A DNA stretch of 35,325 nt from Moraxella lacunata (GTDB lineage Bacteria; Pseudomonadota; Gammaproteobacteria; Pseudomonadales; Moraxellaceae). The notes under the pieces were generated by a model, which saw nothing but the letters and a program-made list of their open reading frames with translations, was not told where the DNA came from and searched no databases. Made by a program: the position numbers and the translations under genes. This document shows, one piece after another, positions 7,933 to 16,379 of the stretch; the stretch's first letter is position 1; each line of letters opens with the position of its first letter. The stretch is from positions 1 through 35,325 of the forward strand of contig NZ_MXAN01000023.1 of the NCBI RefSeq assembly GCF_002027545.1, given 5' to 3'.

Positions 7933-8691
7933 TTATTCGCCTGTGCCGACAGGACGCTCACTCACGCCATTATCTTCTTTTTGAGCAACGACTTCACCCA
8001 CTTGCCAGTTGTAGAGCTGTTCAACACGTTCGCCACCTGCATTGATTTCTAGCTTGATTTGCTTAGGCACAAAATCCTTGGGCATGACAAACCGCCCACG
8101 AATCCGCTCCACATCTTTAATCTCATAGATGGCAGGTTTTAAAGGGATTTGCACCATGCTGGTGGCGTTTAGCAAGGTCATCTTGGGTGCCATGTTCATG
8201 GTCGAACCTGATGACGCTATCATCGCCACATCAAAACGGTACTCATAGGTGTTATCAGGCAACGCCAAAATCTCACTGCCCAATATTTCAAGGGGAATGC
8301 CACCATCTTTGGCAAGTTTTTTCTTAAACAGCTCATTGACCTGAGCCAGTTGCAGGTTTTTTGTGGTCAGTTCTTCATTTTGTTCACGCAACGTTTCTAG
8401 GTTTGACAAACTAATATCACGTTCTTTGACCGCTGAGTCAAGCTGTTGTTTTAGCTTGGCTTCATTGACCGTCATGCCTTGTAATGGGTCTTCACCACCA
8501 TCTTGGGCTTGGGCAGTTTGCAAGGTCGCCCCTTTTCTAAGCCCCTGCTTGTGTCCAATTTTATAGCCAAAAACTGCCATGACCATCGCCACCAACGCCA
8601 AAGCGATGACAAACAGCACCAAAATCTGCTGTGCCGAACCACGCTGATGAGAAATGCCTTGCTGGCGGGACTTACGATTTAAAGAATTCAT
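7933..8691 (-). CDS. Single-pass membrane protein with coiled coil (DUF6776-like)
   Basis: The protein has about 252 residues. It begins with a basic N-tail (NRKSRQQGISHQ), then one membrane helix at about residues 22-42 (ILVLFVIALALVAMVMAVFG). A coiled coil of about 60 residues follows (VNEAKLKQQLDSAVKERDIS, then LETLREQNEELTTKNLQLAQ). The last 120 residues form a beta-rich domain with YEYRFDVAMIA and RIRGRFVMPKDF. This plan, helix, coiled coil and C-terminal beta domain, resembles a proteobacterial family of unknown function (DUF6776); the match is from memory. The ATG at 8691 is taken. A GTG at 8709 is also possible and neither has a convincing ribosome site. Probable orientation is N-in with a periplasmic C-domain. 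It lies upstream of clpS in one unit. Confidence 0.7.
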   Translation of the reverse strand: MNSLNRKSRQQGISHQRGSAQQILVLFVIALALVAMVMAVFGYKIGHKQGLRKGATLQTAQAQDGGEDPLQGMTVNEAKLKQQLDSAVKERDISLSNLETLREQNEELTTKNLQLAQVNELFKKKLAKDGGIPLEILGSEILALPDNTYEYRFDVAMIASSGSTMNMAPKMTLLNATSMVQIPLKPAIYEIKDVERIRGRFVMPKDFVPKQIKLEINAGGERVEQLYNWQVGEVVAQKEDNGVSERPVGTGE

Positions 8692-8709
8692 GACAAAATC
8701 AAACCACAC

Positions 8710-9248
8710 AAAATGAACAGTAAGGAAACGTGTCTATTTACACGTAAAAGTAGGGCGTGCCTGCCTTTTGTATTTGCAATGAAAAATGAGAAAAATCGCC
8801 CGTTTTTCAAGGAAAAAGTGAAGTTTGATAGTTATTCTATCAAACAAGCTTTTGACGATGAAAAACAATCCGACCACTTAATCAGGTAAATTTTAAGATT
8901 TTCACTTAATTTTTTTAAATTAAGTGGTCGGATAGCCATTTTTCATGCAAAAACATTATTTTATTTCTAAAATTAAAGGTTCAACACGCCCTACATTATT
9001 ATACCAAAAAATCAACAAACGTTACGCCCTAATTTTTACCAATTTATCCTTTAAAATACCAAAATCATTTATTTATAAAATTAATCATAAATTGTTATCA
9101 GCTACCCACAAATGTGCATTGACGTTTTTATCGGTTTGCGGTATTGTAAGCGACGGTAAATTTTGGTTGGTTTTTTAAATGCCATCATTTATTAACTTTA
9201 TTTGTTATGCAATAAAATATTCTGATAAAGCAATCTAGGAGATTGTTT
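8710..9248. other. 539-base gene-free region between divergent genes
   Basis: The region holds the second family A element (8751-8993) and about 250 bases of very AT-rich DNA before cstA. No plausible small gene is visible: the frame at 8945-9178 reads out of the element and has no family character. AGGAG at 9237-9241 is the cstA ribosome site. I could not pick a convincing cstA promoter. Confidence 0.6.
8751..8993. mobile_element. Transposase-less repeat element, family A, copy 2 (inverted relative to copy 1)
   Basis: The left end TAGGGCGTGCCTGCC (8751-8765) equals the right end of copy 1 in reverse complement. The right end is diverged, with ACGCCCTA at 8986-8993. TA is again at both edges. 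The internal perfect repeat ATCCGACCACTTAAT (8868-8882) and ATTAAGTGGTCGGAT (8919-8933) is 15 bases long, one longer than in copy 1. The middle of the element, between the outer block and this hairpin, differs between copies. There is no transposase gene. It occupies the upstream region shared by the DUF6776-like gene and cstA. Confidence 0.85.
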
Positions 9249-10856
9249 ATGTTGTGGTTTTTCTTTTGTGTCGCCGTGTTGGTGGCAGGCTATTTTGTAT
9301 ATGGCAAGATGATTGAAAAAATCTTTGTCATCAATCCCAACAAAAACACCCCTGCCTACACCATGACAGACGGCGTGGACTACATCCCCATGTCCAAAAA
9401 ACGCATTTGGCTCATCCAACTGCTTAACATCGCAGGCACAGGCCCAATTTTTGGTCCAATCTTGGGGGCGTTGTATGGTCCTGTGGCAATGCTATGGATT
9501 GTGTTTGGCTGTATCTTTGCAGGGGCGGTACACGACTACATGTGTGGTATGCTCTCGGTGCGAAATGGCGGGGCAAGTATGCCGTATCTGACGGGCAAAT
9601 ATCTGGGGCAACCTGTCAAGCATTTTATTAACTTACTTGCCGTTGTCCTGCTCGTGCTTGTTGGTGTGGTCTTTGTGGCAAGTCCTGCCCAACTTCTTAG
9701 CTCCATCACCATGGATACTTTTGGCACCGCTGCCACAGGGGCGATTAATGTCAATAATGCCGAGAGCGTTGCTGTTGCCACCGAAACGGTCAAAAATACC
9801 GTGTTTGGCATGGAAAAAAGCACCATCGTGGTGTTGTGGACAGCCCTGATTTTTATTTATTATATCATCGCCACATTACTACCCATTGACAAAATCATCG
9901 GTCGGGTTTATCCATTTTTTGGTGGATTATTGCTATTCATGTCGCTTGGCATGACTTATGGTTTGCTAAAAAGTGAATTTAGTAGTGGTGGCGGTTATTT
10001 CTTTAATAGCATGGGCGGTTTGACGGTTGAGAGTTTCTTTATGAACTTACAACCCAAAGGCGACTTGCCCATTTGGCCCTTGCTATTTTTGACCATTACC
10101 TGTGGTGCATTGTCAGGCTTTCACGCCACCCAGACCCCGCTCATGGCTCGCTGTGCCGAGAACGAGTCCGAAGGTCGCTTTATCTTTTATGGAGCAATGA
10201 TTACCGAAGGGATTATTGCTCTCATCTGGTGTGCGGTTGGTATGTCATTCTATCCTGATTTGGTAAGCCTACAAGGTGCCATTGCTGACGGTTCGCCTTC
10301 CAAGGTCGTCTATGACAGCTCCATTGCCTATCTTGGCACCATCGGCGGCATCTTTGCAGTGCTTGGCGTGGTCATCCTACCCATCACATCAGGTGATACA
10401 GCGTTTCGTGCAGCACGGCTTATCATTGCCGAGTTTCTAACCATGGAACAACGCACGCTAATGAAACGCTTGTGGATTGCCATTCCACTATTTGTCATCG
10501 GCTTTATCGTCTCAAAAGTGGACTTTCAAATCCTATGGCGGTATTTTAGCTGGGCAAACCAAACGGTGGCGGTCGTCATGCTGTGGACGGCGGCAGGTTA
10601 TCTGTACCGTTATCGTAAGTTCCACTGGGTTTGCACATTGCCTGCCATCTTTATGAGTGCGGCGTGTTATACGTTTTTGGCGTACAACAAAATCGGCTTT
10701 GGGCTTGATTATACGCTGTCGGTGTGGATTGGCATTGGGCTTACGGCACTGACCACAGGGGCGTTCTTTATGTTTGTCAAACGTGAAAGCGTGGCAGGCG
10801 ACCCCGATGCGGTGGTGGTAGAAGAAAAAATCACTTCCACAGCGATAAAGATTTGA
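9249..10856 (+). CDS. cstA: Carbon starvation CstA-family transporter
   Basis: The 535-residue, many-helix inner membrane protein belongs to the CstA/BtsT family of pyruvate and peptide-associated transporters. Family signatures visible are YFVYGKMIEKIF, DGVDYIPMSK, IAGTGPIFGPILGALYGPVA and the later SGFHATQTPLMARC and PITSGDTAFRAARLI. It is shorter than E. coli CstA (about 700 residues), like the compact forms common in many bacteria. ATG 9249 is chosen: AGGAG at 9237-9241 is 7 bases upstream, while the TTG at 9243 is too close. The gene stands alone between a family A element and a terminator. It probably imports pyruvate, but transport specificity cannot be read from the sequence. Confidence 0.92.
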   Translation: MLWFFFCVAVLVAGYFVYGKMIEKIFVINPNKNTPAYTMTDGVDYIPMSKKRIWLIQLLNIAGTGPIFGPILGALYGPVAMLWIVFGCIFAGAVHDYMCGMLSVRNGGASMPYLTGKYLGQPVKHFINLLAVVLLVLVGVVFVASPAQLLSSITMDTFGTAATGAINVNNAESVAVATETVKNTVFGMEKSTIVVLWTALIFIYYIIATLLPIDKIIGRVYPFFGGLLLFMSLGMTYGLLKSEFSSGGGYFFNSMGGLTVESFFMNLQPKGDLPIWPLLFLTITCGALSGFHATQTPLMARCAENESEGRFIFYGAMITEGIIALIWCAVGMSFYPDLVSLQGAIADGSPSKVVYDSSIAYLGTIGGIFAVLGVVILPITSGDTAFRAARLIIAEFLTMEQRTLMKRLWIAIPLFVIGFIVSKVDFQILWRYFSWANQTVAVVMLWTAAGYLYRYRKFHWVCTLPAIFMSAACYTFLAYNKIGFGLDYTLSVWIGIGLTALTTGAFFMFVKRESVAGDPDAVVVEEKITSTAIKI

Positions 10857-10866
10857 TTTAACACAT

Positions 10867-10894
10867 AAAAACCACGTCCTAGGGCGTGGTTTTT
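10867..10894. terminator. Rho-independent terminator after cstA
   Basis: AAAAACCACG (10867-10876) pairs perfectly with CGTGGTTTTT (10885-10894) over an 8-base loop. It starts 10 bases past the stop codon. The A-rich and T-rich flanks let it work in both directions. Confidence 0.88.
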
Positions 10895-10917
10895 ATTTTA
10901 ACAAAAATTAAATACAA

Positions 10918-11043
10918 TAGATTTCTTGCGATACTAGGCTTTCCGTTCACCCTGAGCCTGTCGAAGGGTAACGAAAACCGTTATGGGCAGGCATAGCTCA
11001 CCACGAACGGTTTTCTTTAATTCGGGGTTTCGCAAGAAGTCTA
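10918..11043. mobile_element. Small inverted-repeat element, family C (MITE-like)
   Basis: This 126-base unit has 14-base ends, TAGATTTCTTGCGA (10918-10931) and TCGCAAGAAGTCTA (11030-11043), matching at 13 of 14 positions. Inside are GAAAACCGTT (10973-10982) and AACGGTTTTC (11006-11015), a perfect 10-bp inverted repeat. It also contains CCTGAGCCTGTCGAAGGGT, a phrase found in dispersed repeats of many bacteria. The ends resemble those of family B (TAGACTTCTT...), suggesting both use related, probably IS5-like, transposases; that is inference. It lies between cstA and the ubiB-like gene. Confidence 0.75.
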
Positions 11044-11053
11044 ATTTGTACTA

Positions 11054-11072
11054 CAAAGGCAGGTACGCCTTA
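11054..11072. repeat. Solo remnant of a family A element end
   Basis: CAAAGGCAGGTACGCCTTA closely matches the right end of family A copy 1 (CAAAGGCAGGCACGCCCTA at 5588-5606), with two differences. No partner end is visible. The last three bases are the reverse complement of the TAA stop of the ubiB-like gene. Confidence 0.6.
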
Positions 11073-12383
11073 ATTTAACACTCTTTGCTCTGTCACCACC
11101 TTTAACCGCTCGCCTTCAAATAACTCCATCTCAGGGGCGAGTGTCACCATAAATCTATCAAAATACAACAGCTGTTTGGTTAATAACGCGAAATCCCTAG
11201 GAAAATGCACGCCATAACGCTTGCCAATCTCCACAAGTTCTAGCATGAGCAGATTAAGGTTATCCGTCTCTTGGGGCGAGCCATGCACCTTGTCCATCAT
11301 CGCTTTTAGGTCGTCTGCCAATTGCCCTACTTTGATTTTGTCATGGCTGTGGGTCATGCCAATATCAACCATCGCCTGTGCCATGCCATGATAATCGTTA
11401 AGCTGTAAAGACTGCACCAGTGAGAAACACGCCTGCAAACTGCTCGGTTTAATCTGCCCCATCAGCCCAAAATCCAAAAAGGCAATCCGTCCATCGGTTA
11501 GATACATGAGATTGCCCGCGTGCAAATCGGCATGGAACTCACCCGTCATCATCAGCGACAAAAACCACGTATCTAGCACGTCCGCCATCACTTTTTGGGG
11601 CGTGGTGCGGTTGCTTTGAGCGATGTCGCTAAGCAAGCTCTCATCAACAAGCGACTTACCAACCAGTAAATCCATGACCAACACACGCTTGGTTGATAGG
11701 TTGTGATGGACTTTGGGGGCGGTGATGTGCTGACTGTCTGTTTTATCTAAAAATTCACGAAACTTATCAATATGGCAAGCTTCCGCCAAAAAATCAGTCT
11801 CAGCAGTCATGCGAGTGCGAATCTCATCGATAATGGGGGCGAGATTGGCAGTTTTCATCATTGGCAAGACCCGCTCCATCGCCCAAAACGCCCCATGTAA
11901 CACCCCTAAGTCGGTCTGCATAATCGCCCCAACATCAGGCTTTTGGATTTTTAGGGCGACCTGCCGTCCATCTTTTAGGGTTGCCTTATGCACCTGTGCG
12001 ATACTCGCTGACGCCAGTGGCACAGGGTCAATGGACGCAAAAATATCATCAAGCCCACGCCCATCATCGGTCAGCTCCTCGGTCAGCACTGCTTGCATTT
12101 TGGCAAATGGCACAGGCGGTGTGGCATCCAAACAGTCAGCAAAAGCAAGCACATACTCACGGGGAAACAGTGATGGGGTGCTGGCGATGAACTGTCCAAG
12201 CTTGATATAAGTCACGCCCATCTGCATAAAGGCATCTTTTAATAGATAAGCGTCCATCTGCTCGCCCTTGGCAACACGCAAGGCAGATAGCCCTGCCACG
12301 CTGGCACTTTTATGTAGGCGACCTAGGACATTCGCCCCTGTATTTAGGGATTTTTTGGCAAATTGCAATGGTGATGTTTTCAT
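11070..12383 (-). CDS. ABC1/UbiB-family atypical kinase
   Basis: The 437-residue protein has the UbiB/ADCK kinase-like fold. YIKLGQFIAS is the KxGQ motif. SASIAQVHKATLKDGRQVALKIQKP contains the Ala-rich loop and the ATP-binding Lys. HADLHAGNL is the catalytic loop, FLDFGLMG the DFG-like metal site. UbiB itself supports ubiquinone synthesis but usually has C-terminal membrane helices and about 540 residues. Here the tail is short and soluble, so this is more likely the ABC1-family paralogue than UbiB proper. ATG 12383 is taken; GTG 12422, overlapping moeB, is an alternative. It is last in the ampG-prmC-moeB operon. Its final codons come from a degraded repeat end. Confidence 0.82.
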   Translation of the reverse strand: MKTSPLQFAKKSLNTGANVLGRLHKSASVAGLSALRVAKGEQMDAYLLKDAFMQMGVTYIKLGQFIASTPSLFPREYVLAFADCLDATPPVPFAKMQAVLTEELTDDGRGLDDIFASIDPVPLASASIAQVHKATLKDGRQVALKIQKPDVGAIMQTDLGVLHGAFWAMERVLPMMKTANLAPIIDEIRTRMTAETDFLAEACHIDKFREFLDKTDSQHITAPKVHHNLSTKRVLVMDLLVGKSLVDESLLSDIAQSNRTTPQKVMADVLDTWFLSLMMTGEFHADLHAGNLMYLTDGRIAFLDFGLMGQIKPSSLQACFSLVQSLQLNDYHGMAQAMVDIGMTHSHDKIKVGQLADDLKAMMDKVHGSPQETDNLNLLMLELVEIGKRYGVHFPRDFALLTKQLLYFDRFMVTLAPEMELFEGERLKVVTEQRVLN

Positions 12384-12409
12384 GGTTTTATCGTCTAAGA
12401 GTGGTACGG

Positions 12410-13198
12410 CTAGGCGTGGCACAGTGGGCAGTGTTTATTGGTGGCAAATCGCATTTTTTGTAAAGTCATGGTTCTGCCCTGCCATAATAACAGCTCGTGA
12501 GCGATGGGGTTATGCCCCCGTCCGAGATAATCTAGAGCAATCTGTGCCGACATCGAGCCGATGATACTCACGGTACTAGACAAGACCCCTGATGTGGCAC
12601 AGTTTTGGGTGATACTACTGTTACTGTCTTTGTCCTGCCCAAACAAACACTCATAACAGCCCGTCTGTTTATCAAACAACGCAATCTGCCCCACTTCGCC
12701 AATGGCGGAGTTGGATAACAAGGGCAAACCGAGCGTTCGGCAGGTTTGGTTAATCAAATAACGACTGGTAAAATTATCCGTGCAATCAATCACCAAATCC
12801 GCACCACTATCCCCAATTATCGCTGTAATGTTATCTTCATTTAGCTGCACGTCCTGATGGGTAATGTTAATAAACTCATTATGCATCGCCAATGCACGGC
12901 TTGCCACCGCTACCTTGAGCTGACCGATGTCCAACTCTCTAAACAACGTTTGGCGTTGCAAATTACTACGGCTCACCACATCAAAATCAATCAAATGCAT
13001 ACTCCCTACGCCTGCCCGTGCCAAAATCTGCGAGACAGGACAGCCCAGACCGCCCACGCCCACAATCAGCACACGGCTATTTTTTAGGCGTAGCTGTGCA
13101 TCCATGTCCCAGTCATTTAGCAAAATCTGACGAGCATACCGCATAAGTTCATTGTCACTAAGCTCGTTGGCAGTTATTTTTTTATCATTATCACTCAT
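12410..13198 (-). CDS. moeB: ThiF/MoeB/HesA-family E1-like adenylyltransferase
   Basis: The 262-residue enzyme should adenylate the C-terminal glycine of a small sulfur-carrier protein (MoaD or ThiS type). The N-terminal helix holds ELMRYARQILL, as in MoeB. RVLIVGVGGLGCPVSQILAR is the nucleotide-binding loop. LIDFDVVSRSNLQRQTLF carries the conserved Asp and Arg, and DLVIDCTDNFTSRYLIN follows. Structural zinc cysteines are CYEC and the terminal CPLC. ATG 13198 overlaps the end of prmC by 8 bases and fits the family start. Whether the partner is MoaD (molybdopterin) or ThiS (thiamine) cannot be told, as no carrier gene is in the window. Confidence 0.87.
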   Translation of the reverse strand: MSDNDKKITANELSDNELMRYARQILLNDWDMDAQLRLKNSRVLIVGVGGLGCPVSQILARAGVGSMHLIDFDVVSRSNLQRQTLFRELDIGQLKVAVASRALAMHNEFINITHQDVQLNEDNITAIIGDSGADLVIDCTDNFTSRYLINQTCRTLGLPLLSNSAIGEVGQIALFDKQTGCYECLFGQDKDSNSSITQNCATSGVLSSTVSIIGSMSAQIALDYLGRGHNPIAHELLLWQGRTMTLQKMRFATNKHCPLCHA

Positions 13199-14027
13199 CA
13201 CAAACCCCCATCGTGATTCTGTCATTGCCACCATAGTCTTTGACGGTGCGAACGTCTTTAAAACCTGCTTTGGCAAAAAGTTCCTGCACGCTCGCCCCTT
13301 GGTCGTAACCATGTTCTAAGGCTAATACGCCACTAGGCATGAGATACGCCGCACTACCCTTAATGATTTTTTCAATATCGGATAAGCCGTGATTGTCCGC
13401 CACCAATGCCGTGATAGGCTCCGCCACCAACTGTGCCAAATGCTCATCGGTGCGTGCGATATAGGGCGGATTGGAGACGATGACGTCAAAGCTCTGTGCG
13501 GGGATATTTTCATACCAATTTGATTGGATGAATTGGCAATTTAACACTTGCAAATCTTGTGCATTTCGCCGAGCAACGTCTAAGGCATGATGGAAATAAT
13601 CCACCGCCAGCACCGCACTAGACGGCAACGCCTTTGCTATGCTCAGAGCAATGCACCCCGAGCCTGTCCCCAAATCCAATATCCGAGCCTGCCCCAAATC
13701 CTTATCGGTCGCCACATCAAGCACCGCCTGCACCAGCATCTCTGTATCGGGGCGTGGGATAAGCGTGTGTTCATTAACCACAAACTCATGCCCAAAAAAG
13801 CCTTGCCTGCCGATGACATACGCAAGCGGTACGCCCGAGCATAGCTTTGCCATACCACCTTCAAGCCTATCATATTCATCAGCGGTCAGCAGATAATCAT
13901 CATGGGTGATTAAAAAGGCTTTGTCTTTGTTTAGCACAAATAACAGCAACGACTCAAACCAATGATAAGGCAGATGTGCGTGCGATAGCTTGCGAAATTG
14001 GGCTTTTAAGGCATTGATGGTGTGCAT
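13191..14027 (-). CDS. prmC: Release factor glutamine methyltransferase
   Basis: PrmC (HemK) methylates the Gln of the GGQ motif in release factors RF1 and RF2, raising termination efficiency. The 278-residue protein has an N-terminal helical domain with PLAYVIGRQGFFGHEF and LIPRPDTEML. The SAM motif DLGTGSGCIALSIA is at residues 118-131, and the substrate-binding NPPY lies at 186-189. Lengths and motifs are standard. ATG 14027 lies one base after the ampG stop (TGAcATG), a classic coupling arrangement, so I prefer it to the TTG at 14042. prfA, which often precedes prmC, is not here. Confidence 0.95.
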   Translation of the reverse strand: MHTINALKAQFRKLSHAHLPYHWFESLLLFVLNKDKAFLITHDDYLLTADEYDRLEGGMAKLCSGVPLAYVIGRQGFFGHEFVVNEHTLIPRPDTEMLVQAVLDVATDKDLGQARILDLGTGSGCIALSIAKALPSSAVLAVDYFHHALDVARRNAQDLQVLNCQFIQSNWYENIPAQSFDVIVSNPPYIARTDEHLAQLVAEPITALVADNHGLSDIEKIIKGSAAYLMPSGVLALEHGYDQGASVQELFAKAGFKDVRTVKDYGGNDRITMGVCDE

Positions 14028-14028
14028 G

Positions 14029-15549
14029 TCATTCTTTGTCAAGTACAGACTCGTCCAGCGAGATGTGTTTATTTACCAAATGAATCAAATATAAAATCGG
14101 CAGTCCAATCACAAATGTAATGGCAAAAAACGTGGGATAATCGGTCGCATCCACAATCGCCCCCGAATAACCGCCCAAGATTTTTGGCGATAGGGTCATG
14201 AGTGATGAAAACAGGGCATACTGCACCGCCGTGAAGCGAATGGATGTCAGTGCCGACAAAAAGGCGATGAATACCGCACTTGCCAAGCCTGCCGCTAGGT
14301 TATCGGTAATCACCGCAAAATACATGACCAGAATGGTTGGTATATTGGCAAGGATGATAAATAACAGGTTCGTGGCACACGCCAGTATCGCCCCCACCAT
14401 CATCGCTCGCATGACCCCCATCTGCTGAGCCACCCAGCCCCCAACAAAGCCACCGCCAATACTGGCAATCACGCCCACCACTTTGACCGCATTGGCGATT
14501 TGAATTTTAGTAAAGCCCAAATCTTGATAAAATAGGTTGGAGATGTTCCCTGCCACGATGTCCGAGATACGATACAAGCCAATGAGTGCCAACAGTAGCA
14601 TCGCCTTTTTGCCATAACGGGCAAAAAAATCGGTAATAGGGGCAACCCATGTCGCCTGTGCCACTTCTTGTTTGACCACGCCTGCCTGCACCAAGCCATA
14701 ACCAACCACCCCCATGGCGATTGCACTGCTGATAAACTGCACACAGCCCAACAAAAAAGCAATATCCACACTCTCTGACTCTGGCAATACCCCACCCATC
14801 GTCCGATACATCATGATAAAAGCCACCACCGAGAGTGCGAACACCACGCACAGTCTTGCGTAGTCCGTGGTTTGAGTAACCACAGGTTTGACCTGACGAA
14901 TAGGCTCACGAATCAGTAGTGTGGTCGCCACACTACTGAGCATGACACACGCCATAATAAGATAGGTTTTTTGCCATGCCACATACTGATACATACCTTC
15001 TTTGGAGCCAAACAGCTCCGCCAAATACAACGCCCCTGCCCCCGAGATAATCATGCCAATGCGATAGCCTGCCACATAACTTGCCGACAGTGCCGTTTGC
15101 ATCTCACTGGGGGCAGACTCGATACGATAGGCATCTATCACGATGTCTTGGGTCGCCGCCGAAAAGCCGAGCAACACCGCCCCCACCGCCATCACGGACG
15201 GGGCAACCTGAGCGGGGTCAGTCATCGCCATCATAATAATGGCAGTAATGATAAACACCTGACATAGTAGTAGCCACGAACGGCGATGACCGAGCATTTT
15301 ACCAAGCACAGGCAAGGGCAAAGCATCCACCAATGGCGACCAAATAAACTTAAACGAATAACCCAACGCCGCCCAGCTAAACATCGTCACCGTACTGCGG
15401 TCAATGCCTGCCTCTCTTAGCCACAAGCCCAAACTAGAAAAAATCAGCAAAATAGGCACGCCTGCGGCAAAACCCAAAAATAGCATGGATAAAGCTTGAC
15501 GATTAAAATAAGCCGTCTTAAATGCCGAAAAATCAAATTGTTGTATCAT
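14029..15549 (-). CDS. ampG: AmpG-like muropeptide MFS permease
   Basis: The 506-residue membrane protein resembles AmpG, which imports anhydro-muropeptides released from the cell wall for recycling. Near the N-terminus is MLFLGFAAGVPILLIFSSLG then WLREAGIDRSTVTMFSWAAL, close to the AmpG signature. KFIWSPLVDALPLP and GHRRSWLLLCQ follow, then ATQDIVIDAYRIE, which is diagnostic. Twelve or more helices are visible. Start ATG 15549 is used; a TTG lies at 15567. No ribosome site is evident and a TATAAT sits only a few bases upstream, so initiation may be leaderless. It is the first gene of the ampG-prmC-moeB-kinase operon. The role in peptidoglycan recycling is by family. Confidence 0.88.
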   Translation of the reverse strand: MIQQFDFSAFKTAYFNRQALSMLFLGFAAGVPILLIFSSLGLWLREAGIDRSTVTMFSWAALGYSFKFIWSPLVDALPLPVLGKMLGHRRSWLLLCQVFIITAIIMMAMTDPAQVAPSVMAVGAVLLGFSAATQDIVIDAYRIESAPSEMQTALSASYVAGYRIGMIISGAGALYLAELFGSKEGMYQYVAWQKTYLIMACVMLSSVATTLLIREPIRQVKPVVTQTTDYARLCVVFALSVVAFIMMYRTMGGVLPESESVDIAFLLGCVQFISSAIAMGVVGYGLVQAGVVKQEVAQATWVAPITDFFARYGKKAMLLLALIGLYRISDIVAGNISNLFYQDLGFTKIQIANAVKVVGVIASIGGGFVGGWVAQQMGVMRAMMVGAILACATNLLFIILANIPTILVMYFAVITDNLAAGLASAVFIAFLSALTSIRFTAVQYALFSSLMTLSPKILGGYSGAIVDATDYPTFFAITFVIGLPILYLIHLVNKHISLDESVLDKE

Positions 15550-15846
15550 TGTATTATATGAGTGCAAAAATCATTTGCCATTTTAGACTATTTTTGGTTA
15601 TTTTACAAAAAGTTATTGTGATATTTTTAAAATCAGACATGTCCATGCTCACATGTCCACCCCACACATCAAGTCAAATACACCCACCGATAGAAACTAT
15701 GCCATCTAAATTGCAATATCCACATAAGATACGTTTGGTGAACAAATCAACCATTTAACCTTTTAAAGTTACCGCCAGTCTTAACATATTGCCATTTTAT
15801 TATAATTATGACAAAATAAAAATCCCTTTTAGCACATCAATCCATC
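15550..15846. other. Intergenic region between ampG and the HicB-like gene
   Basis: The 297 bases are AT-rich and carry no supported gene. I looked for a HicA-type toxin (about 60 residues, with a GSH-like motif) on both strands and saw none. ATTATA at 15553-15558 is a minus-strand TATAAT for ampG, with TGCCAT 17 bases further away as a weak -35. TATAAT at 15801-15806 is a possible -10 for the HicB-like gene. Confidence 0.5.
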
Positions 15847-16245
15847 ATGAAACTTTTTAGCGTTGCCATTAGACAAGAAGATGATACTTTTTATGCTCAA
15901 GTACCTGATTTACCAGAAATTCACGTAATTGGCGACAGCATCGCCGATACGATTGATAAAGTACGTTCTACCTTGATTGGGCATTTACAAAAACTGGCAG
16001 ATGATGGCAGTGATCTGCCCCAACCTGAGAACATCACCAATCATCTAACCAACCCCAAATTTGCAGGGCAAACATGGGCAATGATTAGCTTAAATTCCAT
16101 GCTCTTTAACAGCAAGCAAAAATCCTTTAACCTGCACTTGCCCCGTGCCTTACTTACCCAAATCCAAACACAAATCGGCTATGACGAACACGACATTGAA
16201 GCCTTTATTTTAAAAGCCATAGAGCATGAACTTGCCAATGCTTAG
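15847..16245 (+). CDS. HicB-like antitoxin-family protein (orphan)
   Basis: The 132-residue protein has an N-terminal HicB-type RNase H-like fold: LFSVAIRQEDDTFYAQVPDL, then a helix IADTIDKVRSTLIGHLQKLA with PQPENI. The C-terminal part, FNLHLPRALLTQIQTQIG, resembles a ribbon-helix-helix DNA-binding segment. HicB proteins neutralise the HicA mRNA-cleaving toxin and repress their own operon. No HicA is next to it on either side, so it could be a domesticated repressor, a solitary antitoxin or the remnant of a lost pair. It is followed by a strong terminator, so it is a single-gene unit. Confidence 0.72.
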   Translation: MKLFSVAIRQEDDTFYAQVPDLPEIHVIGDSIADTIDKVRSTLIGHLQKLADDGSDLPQPENITNHLTNPKFAGQTWAMISLNSMLFNSKQKSFNLHLPRALLTQIQTQIGYDEHDIEAFILKAIEHELANA

Positions 16246-16269
16246 CGGATAATCACCATCTTTGCATCA

Positions 16270-16304
16270 CAAATGCCGATATTCCCAATCGGCATTTGTT
16301 TTTT
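16270..16304 (+). terminator. Rho-independent terminator after the HicB-like gene
   Basis: CAAATGCCGAT (16270-16280) pairs perfectly with ATCGGCATTTG (16288-16298) over a 7-base loop, followed by a run of T. It starts 25 bases past the stop. Confidence 0.93.
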
Positions 16305-16379
16305 CTTTTTGGGTATTTTCTTTTTTGGTGGTGGCTTTTATAATGACAGCACTTTATAAATCAGATTAAGGGGCGTATC

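Noticed and set aside
8945..9178. A 77-residue frame upstream of cstA
   Set aside because: It begins in the repeat element, is AT-driven and shows no domain or ribosome site.
12384..12422. GTG 12422 as start of the kinase gene
   Set aside because: It would add 13 residues overlapping moeB and lacks a ribosome site; kept only as an alternative.
13198..13312. N-terminal extension of the MoeB-like protein
   Set aside because: It covers prmC coding sequence; MSDNDKK at 13198 fits the family start.
15568..15846. A HicA-type toxin gene next to the HicB-like gene
   Set aside because: No frame of about 60 residues with the HicA GSH-x-x-F type motif is present on either strand.
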